A DNA stretch of 64,000 bases from Bartonella sp. HY328 (GCF_025449335.1 NZ_CP104883.1:2162501-2226500); one strand, 5' to 3'; shown: positions 16,420 to 24,618, counted from the first letter of the stretch. The notes: a model not told the origin generated them from the sequence alone. Made by a program: numbers and translations.

Positions 16420-16908
16420 ATGGCAATGATTAACGAGGCTTGGTTTCACCGCTTAAAGGCGGCGCAGCGCGATTTAATCAAGACATGCGGCGGCATTGAG
16501 CGCTGCGTTGAGATTACCTCGCTTTCTAAAAGTCAGGTTGGCCGTTGGAATAATGCCACCGATCCCGATTTAATGCCCACCAATGCAATTTATATGCTGG
16601 AAAATGAGTGTGGCTTGCCGCTTGTTACCACTGCCCTTGCTGCGCTTAATGGCTACCGCCTTATTGCCCCTGATGAAGAGGGTAAAAGCATGGGTTCAGT
16701 CTTAGCCAAGTTTTCAGACCTTGTGGCAGCATCGGGCGATGTGATGGCAACAGGTAGCCGCGCCTTTGCTGATGGCAAGCTAACCCCTGCCGAGGCTGCC
16801 GACATTGACCGCGCATGCAGCGCCATGGAAATTAAAATGCTGGAGCTGCGCCAACAATTATCGCGCGCTAAGGTTTCCACCCTGCATGTGGTTGGAGGAG
16901 ATTACTAA
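16420..16908 (+). CDS. CII-like phage regulatory protein
   Basis: A 162-aa protein. The N-terminal stretch (NEAWFHRLKAAQRDLIKTCGGIERCVEITSLSKSQVGRWNN) is an HTH of the phage CII-type regulators common in alphaproteobacterial prophages, with SKSQVGRWNN as recognition helix. The C-terminal half is helical (ADIDRACSAMEIKMLELRQQLSR) and may mediate oligomerisation. The ATG at 16420 has AGGGG 9 nt upstream; an upstream TTG at 16411 overlaps that site and is rejected. Its stop overlaps the next start by one base. Confidence 0.85.
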   Translation: MAMINEAWFHRLKAAQRDLIKTCGGIERCVEITSLSKSQVGRWNNATDPDLMPTNAIYMLENECGLPLVTTALAALNGYRLIAPDEEGKSMGSVLAKFSDLVAASGDVMATGSRAFADGKLTPAEAADIDRACSAMEIKMLELRQQLSRAKVSTLHVVGGDY

Positions 16909-17393
16909 TGAGCAGCACCGCCCCTTTAAAAGCCTTTTGGACAAAAAAGCGCTTGGCAGAAGCCGCTTTTATGTGGAAGCGCGGCAAAAGCGGCGGCGAA
17001 ATTGCACATGCCTTGGGCTGTAAGCCACAGCGCGTCCATGAAGCGATTTATAACCATTATCCGCAGCATTTCCCGCGCCGTGTCAAATCGCAAATATTGC
17101 TTAATTTGCAAAAGCAGCGTGAAGGCACATGGGAGCAGCCCAATAAACCCAATTTAGGCGTCAACTTTAAGCAATTACAGCAAATACCCTTTATTGTGGT
17201 GCCAATGAGTTATGAGCGCGCTTTGCTTGAAGACCGTTGTTTGTTTTTTGCAGCAAGCCCGATGAGTGAAGCAGGGCCATTAATGCCTGTTTGTGGTTGT
17301 AAACGCGCTAGCAAACGTGGCCGCCCCTACTGCGCCCACCATTTACGCGCGAGCATCAGAGATTTGGATGATGAAGGAATAGAAAATGCATAA
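16908..17393 (+). CDS. GcrA-like regulator encoded by the phage
   Basis: A 161-aa protein with the GcrA layout: an N-terminal HTH (EAAFMWKRGKSGGEIAHALGCKPQRVHEAIYNHYPQ) and a C-terminal Cys-rich end (PVCGCKRASKRGRPYCAHH, compare the GRPYCxxH of cellular GcrA). Cellular GcrA is an alphaproteobacterial cell-cycle factor that binds sigma70-RNAP and is recruited by methylated GANTC. A phage version could redirect host transcription. It starts at the CII-like stop (TAATG) and overlaps the next gene by 8 bp. Family assignment is from motif resemblance. Confidence 0.75.
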   Translation: MSSTAPLKAFWTKKRLAEAAFMWKRGKSGGEIAHALGCKPQRVHEAIYNHYPQHFPRRVKSQILLNLQKQREGTWEQPNKPNLGVNFKQLQQIPFIVVPMSYERALLEDRCLFFAASPMSEAGPLMPVCGCKRASKRGRPYCAHHLRASIRDLDDEGIENA

Positions 17394-18051
17394 GAATATG
17401 CCGGTAAAAAAATTCCTCACCCCTGCTTTGGAGCGTCAGCAAGCTATTACTAACGAGCGCCGTGCCTTTTACACGCAGCAGGACTATTACCCAGCTCCGC
17501 CAGAAGCAATATTTGCTTTGCTTAATGCAGAATGTGAAACATTGCGCCCATTGGCAAGCATTTGGGACCCGTCCGCCGGTGATGGATCCATGGCTGCAAT
17601 TTTGCGACGACATGGATATGACGTTTATGCATCGGATTTGGTTGACCGTGGTTGTGGCGCAAAAATAGCCGATTTTTATTCATTCCAAGCACCTCTATCC
17701 TCTCGCATAATAACAAAACCACCCGTCAGGGAATGCACCCGTGATTTAGGTTTTGTTCGCCATGCCTTAAAGGGTTTACAAGTAGATTATATGGCTTTGT
17801 TGTTACCCTTTAACTTGCCATACACATTGGAATGCGGTGACTGGGGAGGCTTCCCGCCTTACAAGATTTACATGATGCGGTGGAACATCAGCTTTAGAGG
17901 TAAAGATTGCCCAACCAGTTATTATGCTTGGTTTATTTGGCGTTCTGGATTTAACCGAGGCACATGGCTAAGCGATTTACGCAAACCACGTATCCTAAAT
18001 GGCATAACTTTCCAGCATTTAAGCCGGAACCGGAAGCAAAATGATGAATAG
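17386..18051 (+). CDS. Degenerate adenine-methyltransferase-like protein, first tandem copy
   Basis: A 221-aa paralogue of the next gene; the two share the order of motifs from YYPAPPEAIFALL to YKIYMMRW. Motif I is kept (WDPSAGDGSMAAIL), but the catalytic (N/D/S)PP(Y/F) motif is KPPV at residues 111-114, so N6-adenine methyl transfer is unlikely. The C-terminus (RKPRILNGITFQHLSRNRKQNDE) differs from the copy. AAGGA precedes the ATG, and the gene overlaps its neighbours by 8 and 11 bp. It may be an evolving non-catalytic subunit or a decoy. Confidence 0.8.
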   Translation: MHKNMPVKKFLTPALERQQAITNERRAFYTQQDYYPAPPEAIFALLNAECETLRPLASIWDPSAGDGSMAAILRRHGYDVYASDLVDRGCGAKIADFYSFQAPLSSRIITKPPVRECTRDLGFVRHALKGLQVDYMALLLPFNLPYTLECGDWGGFPPYKIYMMRWNISFRGKDCPTSYYAWFIWRSGFNRGTWLSDLRKPRILNGITFQHLSRNRKQNDE

Positions 18052-18676
18052 TAAATCAGCAAAAGGCTTATTCCGCGCCACTGGTAAAATTCCAAAAACA
18101 GAACTTACCCGCGAGCGCAATGATTTTTACCCAACGCCGCCAGAGCCAATTTTAGCTTTGCTAAAGGCTGAGCACACAACATTGATAAAATATAATAAAA
18201 TTTGGGAACCTGCCGCAGGTGATGGTGCAATGGCTAAAATCATCCGTGAGCATGGTTTTAACGTACGCATATCAGACCTAATTGACCGTGGCTGCGGTGC
18301 AAAAATTGCCAATTTTTACTCGTTCAAGCAACCTATGGCTCCTGCAATCATTACTAACCCACCTTTTAGTGAATGCAACAAAGACCCCGGCTTTGTGCGC
18401 CACGCATTAGAGGTTTTAAAGGTGGATTATATGGCTTTGCTTTTGCCGTTTATTTGGCCAGGGTCTGCTCGCGAACGTGGCAAATTATGGGCGGATTATC
18501 CGCCATACAAAATCTACATGATGCGGTGGCGCATTGATTTTACCGGCCAAGGCAACTCCCCCGTTTATAATGCTTGGTTTGTTTGGCAAGCAGGCTTTAA
18601 AGACGCGCCGATGTTCCATGTTTTAGATAGGCCGCACAATGGAAAACAAGCCGTTTTAAATTTGGAGGCAAGATGA
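18041..18676 (+). CDS. SAM-dependent DNA adenine methyltransferase-like protein, second tandem copy
   Basis: A 211-aa protein of the class I methyltransferase fold without a separate target-recognition domain. Motif I is WEPAAGDGAMAKII and the catalytic motif is N106-P-P-F109 (ITNPPFSEC), as in N6-adenine enzymes. The C-terminal half (DYPPYKIYMMRWRIDFTG, then NAWFVWQAGF) is shared with the preceding copy. It probably modifies phage or host DNA; specificity cannot be read. It overlaps the next gene by four bases (ATGA). Confidence 0.82.
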   Translation: MMNSKSAKGLFRATGKIPKTELTRERNDFYPTPPEPILALLKAEHTTLIKYNKIWEPAAGDGAMAKIIREHGFNVRISDLIDRGCGAKIANFYSFKQPMAPAIITNPPFSECNKDPGFVRHALEVLKVDYMALLLPFIWPGSARERGKLWADYPPYKIYMMRWRIDFTGQGNSPVYNAWFVWQAGFKDAPMFHVLDRPHNGKQAVLNLEAR

Positions 18677-18963
18677 TTAATAAGCCAAGCAATATAATTG
18701 CATCCAAAAGACAATTGATTGATTGGGGTGTGTTTGGCCTAATGATGGAGCGGCGGCGCGTTTTTGTAAACCTTAGCCAACAACAGCTTGCGCAAAAAAT
18801 TGGCTTGCCAGTGCCGAGTATTATTGCAGCGGAAAAAGGCACGCCCTTATGCACCAACAGCTTTTTAAAACTATGCGCTTGGTATGGCATAGAGCCAAAG
18901 ATGTTTCATGCTGCGGCCGTGCAAACAAAACGCGCGAAATTGATGCAGAGCGAGGCCGTATGA
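18673..18963 (+). CDS. XRE-family helix-turn-helix protein
   Basis: A 96-aa HTH protein: LSQQQLAQKIGLPVPSIIAAEKG (about residues 35-57) is a standard XRE domain. N- and C-terminal extensions are short. It overlaps both neighbours by four bases (ATGA), so it belongs to the rightward early operon. Probably a minor regulator; target unknown. Confidence 0.82.
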   Translation: MINKPSNIIASKRQLIDWGVFGLMMERRRVFVNLSQQQLAQKIGLPVPSIIAAEKGTPLCTNSFLKLCAWYGIEPKMFHAAAVQTKRAKLMQSEAV

Positions 18964-19166
18964 TGCCGCCTTTTGGATTTGAAAATTGTGTTGATGTAAA
19001 GCGGCTGCGTTTTATGCCACTGGTGGAGCAAAAGCAGGGCATTTTGCTGCTGCAACAAATGGGCTTTAACAAGCGCAAAATCATGCAAATGACATGGCTA
19101 TATAGCGAAGAATATGATGCCGCGCTAAAAACCCCGCCTTTTGCCCTTAGCTATAGGGATTTTTAA
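18960..19166 (+). CDS. Small hypothetical phage protein
   Basis: A 68-aa protein from the ATG at 18960 (MMPPFGFENCVDVKRLRF), overlapping the HTH gene stop by 4 bp. A longer reading from 18849 would lie inside the HTH gene in another frame and is rejected. Contains a helix-rich middle (KQGILLLQQMGFNKRKIMQMTWLYSEEYDAAL), which may be a DNA-binding helical hairpin. Unknown family. Confidence 0.65.
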   Translation: MMPPFGFENCVDVKRLRFMPLVEQKQGILLLQQMGFNKRKIMQMTWLYSEEYDAALKTPPFALSYRDF

Positions 19167-19167
19167 G

Positions 19168-20028
19168 ATGATAGCCAACACCGTAGTTAAGCAAAAAACA
19201 AAGCTCAAAATTCTAGACTTGTTTTCCGGAATTGGCGGCTTTTCATTGGGGCTAGAGCGAACAGGTGGTTTTGAGACTGTTGCTTTTTGTGAGATCGAAA
19301 AGCACGCCCAAAAAGTTCTTAAACGCCATTGGCCACATATTCCAATTTATGACGATGTAACAACGCTTAATTACAACAGGTTGCAAAATGACGGCATTCG
19401 ACAAATCGATGTTATTACTGGCGGATTCCCATGCCAAGACATCAGCATCGCAGGAAAGCAAGCCGGCCTTGAAACCGAACGTTCAGGACTGTGGAGCCAT
19501 ATCCCCCGATTGGCTAACGAGATACGACCACAATACATCATCGTGGAGAACGTTGCAGATTTGCTTAGAGGCCCTACTCGCCAACCAGGGCGATGGTTTG
19601 GCCGAGTTCTCGGAGACTTGGCCGAGATCGGGTACAATGCGGAATGGCATTGCATACCGGCTTCAGCCGTTGGAGCGCCACATAAAAGAGATCGTGTGTG
19701 GATCATTGCATATCAACAAGGACAGACTAATCCTGCCAACTTTAGGGAAAAACGAGTACAAGGGAGCAAGCAGGAAACGCTATCGGGGTTCGCAGCATTT
19801 CAAAGGTTCCAAAATGTCCGAAGGATTGAGGACTTGCGAGAGCGACCCGATTTACCTCCACCCTTGTTTCGCGGAAGCTGTGATGGGTTACCCTATTGGA
19901 TGGACAGAATTGCCGAATGCGGAAATGCCGTAGTTCCGCAAATACCAGAACTTATTGGGGCAGTAATTATCAACCACCACCAAAGCAATTTATCAGGTAT
20001 GCAAAATGATCAAAGCAACAAAGCATGA
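19168..20028 (+). CDS. DNA (cytosine-5) methyltransferase
   Basis: A 286-aa C5 methyltransferase. Motif I is DLFSGIGGFSLGL (residues 17-29), motif IV GGFPCQD with catalytic Cys89, motif VI E127-N-V, motif VIII RDRVWI (about 174-179), motif X CGNAVVPQIPELIG (251-264). The target-recognition segment (about 182-235) is very short and low in recognisable structure; a second gene is encoded there in another frame. The ATG at 19168 follows the previous stop by one base. Orphan phage enzymes of this type protect phage DNA from host restriction. Confidence 0.93.
   Translation: MIANTVVKQKTKLKILDLFSGIGGFSLGLERTGGFETVAFCEIEKHAQKVLKRHWPHIPIYDDVTTLNYNRLQNDGIRQIDVITGGFPCQDISIAGKQAGLETERSGLWSHIPRLANEIRPQYIIVENVADLLRGPTRQPGRWFGRVLGDLAEIGYNAEWHCIPASAVGAPHKRDRVWIIAYQQGQTNPANFREKRVQGSKQETLSGFAAFQRFQNVRRIEDLRERPDLPPPLFRGSCDGLPYWMDRIAECGNAVVPQIPELIGAVIINHHQSNLSGMQNDQSNKA
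19388..19933 (+). CDS. Putative overprinted gene inside the cytosine methyltransferase
   Basis: A 181-aa open frame (+1 relative to the methyltransferase) whose translation matches, from memory, a phage protein family usually found next to C5 methyltransferases. Family-type segments are SSWRTLQ (about residues 51-57), LAEFSETWPRSGTMRNGIAYRLQ (about 73-95), LPTLGKNEYKGASRKRYRG, GSKMSEGLRTCESDPIYLHP and a C-terminal AVMGYPIGWTEL. The match is best where the methyltransferase frame looks least conserved (its target-recognition segment). The ATG at 19388 is arbitrary; no good ribosome-binding site is seen. Alternatively the resemblance reflects nucleotide conservation imposed by the enzyme frame in the shared part. 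Confidence 0.5.
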   Translation: MTAFDKSMLLLADSHAKTSASQESKPALKPNVQDCGAISPDWLTRYDHNTSSWRTLQICLEALLANQGDGLAEFSETWPRSGTMRNGIAYRLQPLERHIKEIVCGSLHINKDRLILPTLGKNEYKGASRKRYRGSQHFKGSKMSEGLRTCESDPIYLHPCFAEAVMGYPIGWTELPNAEMP

Positions 20029-20335
20029 TAGTGGTAAACCACGCCTTGACCTATTGCCAGTAGAGCCTTTGCTGCAAATAGCTAAGGTTTTAGCCTTTGG
20101 TGCGCAAAAATACGGCGACCATAATTGGCGCAGCCAAACAGATGGCGGTATGGTTTGGGGGCGGCTTTACGCTGCCACCCTGCGGCATCTATTTGCCTTT
20201 TGGAATGGTGAGGATTTGGACGCGGAGTCCGGCTTGCCCCACCTTGCCCACGCCGCCTGCAATATCATCTTTTTGCTAGAATTTATGAACAATGGCGGCG
20301 GCATTGATGACCGTGTGAAAAAGGGGGCCGTTTGA
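20006..20335 (+). CDS. DUF5664 (dATP/dGTP diphosphohydrolase N-terminal) family protein
   Basis: A 109-aa all-helical protein with the family signature GKPRLDLLPVEPLL, FGAQKYGDHNW, LRHLFAFWNGEDLDAESGLPHLAHAACN. The spaced acidic residues and histidines resemble MazG-type NTP pyrophosphohydrolases. In phages such enzymes adjust dNTP pools, sometimes alongside modified bases; no PurZ-like gene is seen here. It starts within the end of the methyltransferase gene (23-bp overlap), so it is part of the same operon. Confidence 0.82.
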   Translation: MIKATKHDSGKPRLDLLPVEPLLQIAKVLAFGAQKYGDHNWRSQTDGGMVWGRLYAATLRHLFAFWNGEDLDAESGLPHLAHAACNIIFLLEFMNNGGGIDDRVKKGAV

Positions 20336-20343
20336 TGGAAGAG

Positions 20344-21540
20344 TTAGATATTTTTTTTGGTTCTTTTAACATATTCACTAAACGATTCCACCCCCTTGTC
20401 TTTAAAAAAAGCAACGGTTTCTGTGGAAGTAAACCATTTATCACTATAAATGCAGTTATCAAAGGTGTGCCAACGATATTCAGGCTTATCTATGCCACGA
20501 AATGCATCATTAGATTTTTCACCACCATCAAACTTACAGCTTACAAAATGCGAAGAATGCTTCTCACATGGCCTTATTTCGGTATATCCCAAACCCGTCT
20601 TAGCGTCATAAACGTAAACCAATTCAGGAATCATATTAAGTCTTTGCAGCGAGTCAATTATGCACTCGTCAAATATACATTGTTGTGTTTCAAACATGGA
20701 CTCTTTTCCATTAAAATCAATGGAACAAAACTCCACGCCTACATAATTAATGTGCAAAAAATTAGACCAACAACTGTAAAGTGGAGCAGCACTCCATATA
20801 GTCAGCCCATCAAAATTAATAAGTTCGTTGTGATGAAAAGCATAGCTGTTTATTGCATCCAAAGCATTAACAATAGCAGTATCATTATCAATATTTATTC
20901 CTTTTGGATTGGCTGCACTTGTCATTTGAATAAACATTTGAAGTACATTTTTTGCTTCAAGTGCAAAACTATTATCCAAAGCAACGATATACGACAAGCA
21001 AGAAACACCCGCATTTTTCTCAGCTGCGGTAGCATCTCTACCCAAAAGCTTCGTGCCGTCGACAAACAGCTTTGCAAGATTGTTTTTTTGCATTTCTACA
21101 AAATTATTACTTGCCAAACCAAATTGTTTATTAGCAAGCATAATTTGGTCGGCTGCTATATTAGCTTGTTCGCTTTGTGTTTTTTCTTGCATAGAATGCA
21201 AAATTCCACGCCAAACAACCACACCCAAAGTAAACAAAGCTGTAACACCAAAAGATATTCGACTAAAACGATCGAAACTCAGCGTGGTAGAAAAAAGAAA
21301 AGAGTAAGCAACAGAACAAATGATAATCATAACGACACATGCAATTATTGCACTGGCAGCTATCAAAACCGGACTTTGGGAGGCAAAGCCGTAAACCCGA
21401 TTAGCAATTTTTTTAATTGGTTTGTAAAGTTCTATAACTACATCGCATATTATTGCCCACGCAGTTTTAAGTTTGGGCTTTATGTACGCCCATTTAGCTT
21501 TAACCGCGCCCCACACGCTATTCCATTTATCACTGCTCAT
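20344..21540 (-). CDS. Membrane protein of unknown function, inserted against the operon (moron)
   Basis: A 398-aa protein on the strand opposite to its neighbours. Residues about 60-84 and 95-118 are hydrophobic helices, then a cytoplasmic region (QFGLASNNFVEMQKNNLAKLFVDGTKLLGR) resembles the linker of membrane pentapeptide-repeat proteins. A C-terminal part with spaced Phe/Cys residues may be a degenerate pentapeptide-like or beta-helical domain. The ATG at 21540 has GAGGGA upstream; a start 8 codons earlier is rejected. Opposite orientation and lower GC suggest an accessory gene expressed in the lysogen (superinfection exclusion or defence are guesses). Confidence 0.75.
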   Translation of the reverse strand: MSSDKWNSVWGAVKAKWAYIKPKLKTAWAIICDVVIELYKPIKKIANRVYGFASQSPVLIAASAIIACVVMIIICSVAYSFLFSTTLSFDRFSRISFGVTALFTLGVVVWRGILHSMQEKTQSEQANIAADQIMLANKQFGLASNNFVEMQKNNLAKLFVDGTKLLGRDATAAEKNAGVSCLSYIVALDNSFALEAKNVLQMFIQMTSAANPKGINIDNDTAIVNALDAINSYAFHHNELINFDGLTIWSAAPLYSCWSNFLHINYVGVEFCSIDFNGKESMFETQQCIFDECIIDSLQRLNMIPELVYVYDAKTGLGYTEIRPCEKHSSHFVSCKFDGGEKSNDAFRGIDKPEYRWHTFDNCIYSDKWFTSTETVAFFKDKGVESFSEYVKRTKKNI

Positions 21541-21578
21541 GCTTTTCCCTCGCGTTTCACACAAGGGAGATTGTTAGC

Positions 21579-22829
21579 ATGAGTGGTTCAATAATCAATC
21601 TTTTTATTGATGAAGCAGGTGGAATAAAAATTGCCGATTGTGTGGCGGATCTTGGCTTGCCAACAATTTCCCGCAATGGCGAATATGCTGGCCCATGCCC
21701 GCAATGTGGTGGCAAGGATCGCTTTTCTTACAATATCCGCAAAGATGTTTGGAATTGCCGTGGCTGTGCTAAAGGTGGGCATGGTGCTTTATCACTTGCG
21801 GCCCATGTTTTGGGGTTGGATTTGCATATACGCGCAGATTTAATCAAAGCGTCTGAAACGGTGCTTGGCCGCACTGCACCGCAAAATGAAGTTAGCGATG
21901 AAGAGCATTTAAAAGCCAAATGGCTTTTTGAGCAAAGGCAAAAAAAGGCATCGGCGTCACGGGCGAAAGCTGATGCGGCAGCCAAATTTTACCGCGAAAA
22001 AGAGCAAAGGCTTGCGCGAGAAAAGTGGCAAGCGGGGCGATTGCTGCAAGACAGCCCATTTAATGCCTATTTAGCAAAGCGCTGCGGTGGGGCGATTTCT
22101 AGCTTTCCACTACGCTTACTATCAAACGAGCCTTATTATTTTAACGATGGTGGCAGCTCTAAGATCATTTATGAAGGGCCAGCCATGGTTGCGCCTTTTA
22201 TCAATAGTGATAGGCTAATTATTGGCTGCCATTTAACTTGGCTTGATTTGAATAATCCGCCCAAATATCGCCCAATAATCACCGCGCCGCAATCAGGTGA
22301 AGTTTTGCCTACAAAAAAAATGCGCGGCAGCAAAAAAGGCGGGCTCATTCCACTAAGTGGTTTTGTGTTTAACCGTGATGGCTATTTCAAGCCGCGTTTT
22401 GAATGCAAGCGCATGGTGGTGGGTGAAGGCATTGAGACTGTGCTTGCTTTACGCCTTGCGGAAGGCTTGCGCAATGACACAATCTATGCGGCTGCAGGCG
22501 ACCTTGGCAATTTATGCGGCCCTGCCGATCCTGCAAGCCGCTTTGCCCACCCAAGCCAAACCATGACCGACAGTAAAGGGCGTGTGCGGCGTGTTTTTGT
22601 AGCAGGTGACAAGCCACTAATGAGTGATGCGGCAAGTTGCATTTTTGTGCCTGATTGGATTAACGAACTAGTTTTAATTGCCGATGGCGATAGCGAGCGG
22701 GTAATGACTGCCGCTGCGATTGTTCGCGCCAAGCTGCGCTTTAGCAAGCCTAACCGCCGCATCATTGTGGTGTGGCCGCCACGGGGGTGCGATGTGGCAG
22801 ATATGATGGCGGTTGAAGATGAGCGATAA
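21579..22829 (+). CDS. Phage DNA primase with zinc finger and Toprim domain
   Basis: A 416-aa primase. N-terminal zinc finger C-P-Q-C-G-G-K-D-R-F...WNCRGC (about residues 39-63) and a Toprim domain with VVGEGIETVLAL and LVLIADGDSE. A charged helical linker lies between (EEHLKAKWLFEQRQKKASAS). It makes RNA primers for phage replication together with the next gene, and resembles the N-terminal half of P4-alpha-type enzymes, here split in two genes. GGGAGA precedes the ATG. Overlap of 11 bp with the helicase gene. Confidence 0.9.
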   Translation: MSGSIINLFIDEAGGIKIADCVADLGLPTISRNGEYAGPCPQCGGKDRFSYNIRKDVWNCRGCAKGGHGALSLAAHVLGLDLHIRADLIKASETVLGRTAPQNEVSDEEHLKAKWLFEQRQKKASASRAKADAAAKFYREKEQRLAREKWQAGRLLQDSPFNAYLAKRCGGAISSFPLRLLSNEPYYFNDGGSSKIIYEGPAMVAPFINSDRLIIGCHLTWLDLNNPPKYRPIITAPQSGEVLPTKKMRGSKKGGLIPLSGFVFNRDGYFKPRFECKRMVVGEGIETVLALRLAEGLRNDTIYAAAGDLGNLCGPADPASRFAHPSQTMTDSKGRVRRVFVAGDKPLMSDAASCIFVPDWINELVLIADGDSERVMTAAAIVRAKLRFSKPNRRIIVVWPPRGCDVADMMAVEDER

Positions 22830-24618
22830 GATAAACAAAAACAATAATATACCAGAATCTGTCAAAGCTATGCTTGATGCGGCCAATGCGCAAGAGGCGG
22901 CTGCCCTTGGGCAAAGCACGCAAAACCCGCACCCTTTAGGCAGGGATAATGCCGCAAGCCTTGAGAGCAACCCACAAGAATTATTATCCGATTGCATGGG
23001 TGAGCCTGAGACGGATATTGGCAATGGGCGGCGTTTTTTGCACCGCTATGGCGATACGGTTTTGCATGTTGCGCGTATTGGTTGGCATGGTTTTGACGGC
23101 AAACGCTGGAAAGAAGATGATGATGGCTCGGTTGTTCGGCCATTAGCGCAAAACACAGCGGAACTTATCGACAATGAAGCGCATCTATTAACCGCAACGG
23201 AAGATGAGCAAAAGATATTAGACGAAGGCCGCGCCGCCAAGATTGAGCAAAAGAAAATGGGCTATCCCAAAAAAGACTGGGATAGTGACAAGCTTGGCCG
23301 CTATATGGAATTGGACGATATTTTAGAAAAGGCGGAAGACACCAAAAAGCTAGTTAATGGCCGCAAATCATCACGCCACCGCCATGCCAAAAGCTCGGCT
23401 GGTACCAGTAAATTAAACAATATGCTGACAGAAGCCCTGCCCCATGTGGCTAAGGTCGTCACCGACATGAATGCCGACCTTTATGCCTTTAACACGAGTA
23501 GCGGCACGTTGCGTTTTTATCGTGAAGACATTGGCACTGACAATGAGCCAAAGCATTATTGGAATTATCGCCTTGATCCGCACCGCCCTGAAGATCTTAT
23601 TTCAAAACTTGCGCCAACCAAGTTTGAGAAAGACTGTGAAGCGCCTAATTTTCATAAGTTTTTAACTACGGTTTTGCCTGATGCTGACATTCGGCTCTTT
23701 TTACAGCGCTTTATGGGCTATTGTCTGCTTGGGTCAACGGCAGAGCAATGTTTGTTGTTTTTCTATGGTGTTGGGCGCAATGGTAAATCCACCTTTTTAG
23801 ATGCTTTATCGCATGTGATTGGTGATTATGCGGTGACGTTGTCTATCGACTCCTTTGCTGGCGACACAAGACGCGGCGGCGCGGAAGCAACGCCTGATCT
23901 TGCACGGTTACCCGGTGCGCGTTTGGTTGCGGCAAGTGAGCCTGAAATGGGCGTTAAACTAAAAGACGCTTTGATCAAGACCTTAACCGGCGGCGAAGTT
24001 ATCCCTGTGCGGCGCTTGCATGAAGATTTTTTTGAAGTGCATCCGCAATTTAAGATTATCCTTTCAGGTAACCATAAGCCACGCATTGACGACACATCTG
24101 ACGGTATTTGGCGGCGTGTATTTTTGGTGCCGTGGGAGGTTCAAATCCCCAAAGAAGATGTTGACCGCGCTTTGCCTGATAAATTGCGCCATGAAGCATC
24201 GGGCATTTTTGCATGGATGGTAAGTGGGGCCTTGGACTATTTAAACTATGGCCTTAACCCGCCTGAAAAGGTGCTGCTTGCCACCAATGAATATCGCGAG
24301 GAAAGCGACCCGATTGGGGCATTTATCCGCGCGGCCTGCATTGTCACTGGCAAGGAAGAGGACACATCATCCCCCGGTGACCTTTATATTGGCTATTGCA
24401 ATTTTGCTAGTAAAGAAGGTGCTGCGGAATTTAAGCAAAACACCTTTTCGCGCCGCTTTCCTGATTATACACGCCTTAGCTTTGCCGCGCCCGATGGTCA
24501 AATGCGGCAATTTTGGAAAGCAAAAAGCGGCACCACGGTTTACAAGGGCATCCGCGTTAAAGACAGTTTTGTAACGCCTGATAATGGGCGCGAGAGTTTT
24601 GCAGAGGTAAGAGGTTAG
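22819..24618 (+). CDS. SF3 helicase, D5/P4-type replication protein
   Basis: A 599-aa protein. Walker A is GVGRNGKST (about residues 317-325) and the Walker B and sensor segments follow (LPGARLVAASEPEMG, KIILSGNHKPRI). The preceding LLGSTAEQCLLFF and the downstream RRVFLVPWEVQIP are typical of phage/plasmid primase P4-family helicases with a D5_N domain. It would melt the phage origin and unwind the fork. The start is the ATG at 22819; an upstream in-frame TTG is less likely. Confidence 0.93.
   Translation: MSDKINKNNNIPESVKAMLDAANAQEAAALGQSTQNPHPLGRDNAASLESNPQELLSDCMGEPETDIGNGRRFLHRYGDTVLHVARIGWHGFDGKRWKEDDDGSVVRPLAQNTAELIDNEAHLLTATEDEQKILDEGRAAKIEQKKMGYPKKDWDSDKLGRYMELDDILEKAEDTKKLVNGRKSSRHRHAKSSAGTSKLNNMLTEALPHVAKVVTDMNADLYAFNTSSGTLRFYREDIGTDNEPKHYWNYRLDPHRPEDLISKLAPTKFEKDCEAPNFHKFLTTVLPDADIRLFLQRFMGYCLLGSTAEQCLLFFYGVGRNGKSTFLDALSHVIGDYAVTLSIDSFAGDTRRGGAEATPDLARLPGARLVAASEPEMGVKLKDALIKTLTGGEVIPVRRLHEDFFEVHPQFKIILSGNHKPRIDDTSDGIWRRVFLVPWEVQIPKEDVDRALPDKLRHEASGIFAWMVSGALDYLNYGLNPPEKVLLATNEYREESDPIGAFIRAACIVTGKEEDTSSPGDLYIGYCNFASKEGAAEFKQNTFSRRFPDYTRLSFAAPDGQMRQFWKAKSGTTVYKGIRVKDSFVTPDNGRESFAEVRG

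Noticed and set aside
20332..21582. 416-aa plus-strand frame opposite the membrane-protein gene
   Set aside because: Rich in Cys, Lys and Asn with no domain-like pattern, while the minus strand has a good ribosome-binding site, two TM helices and family-like segments.
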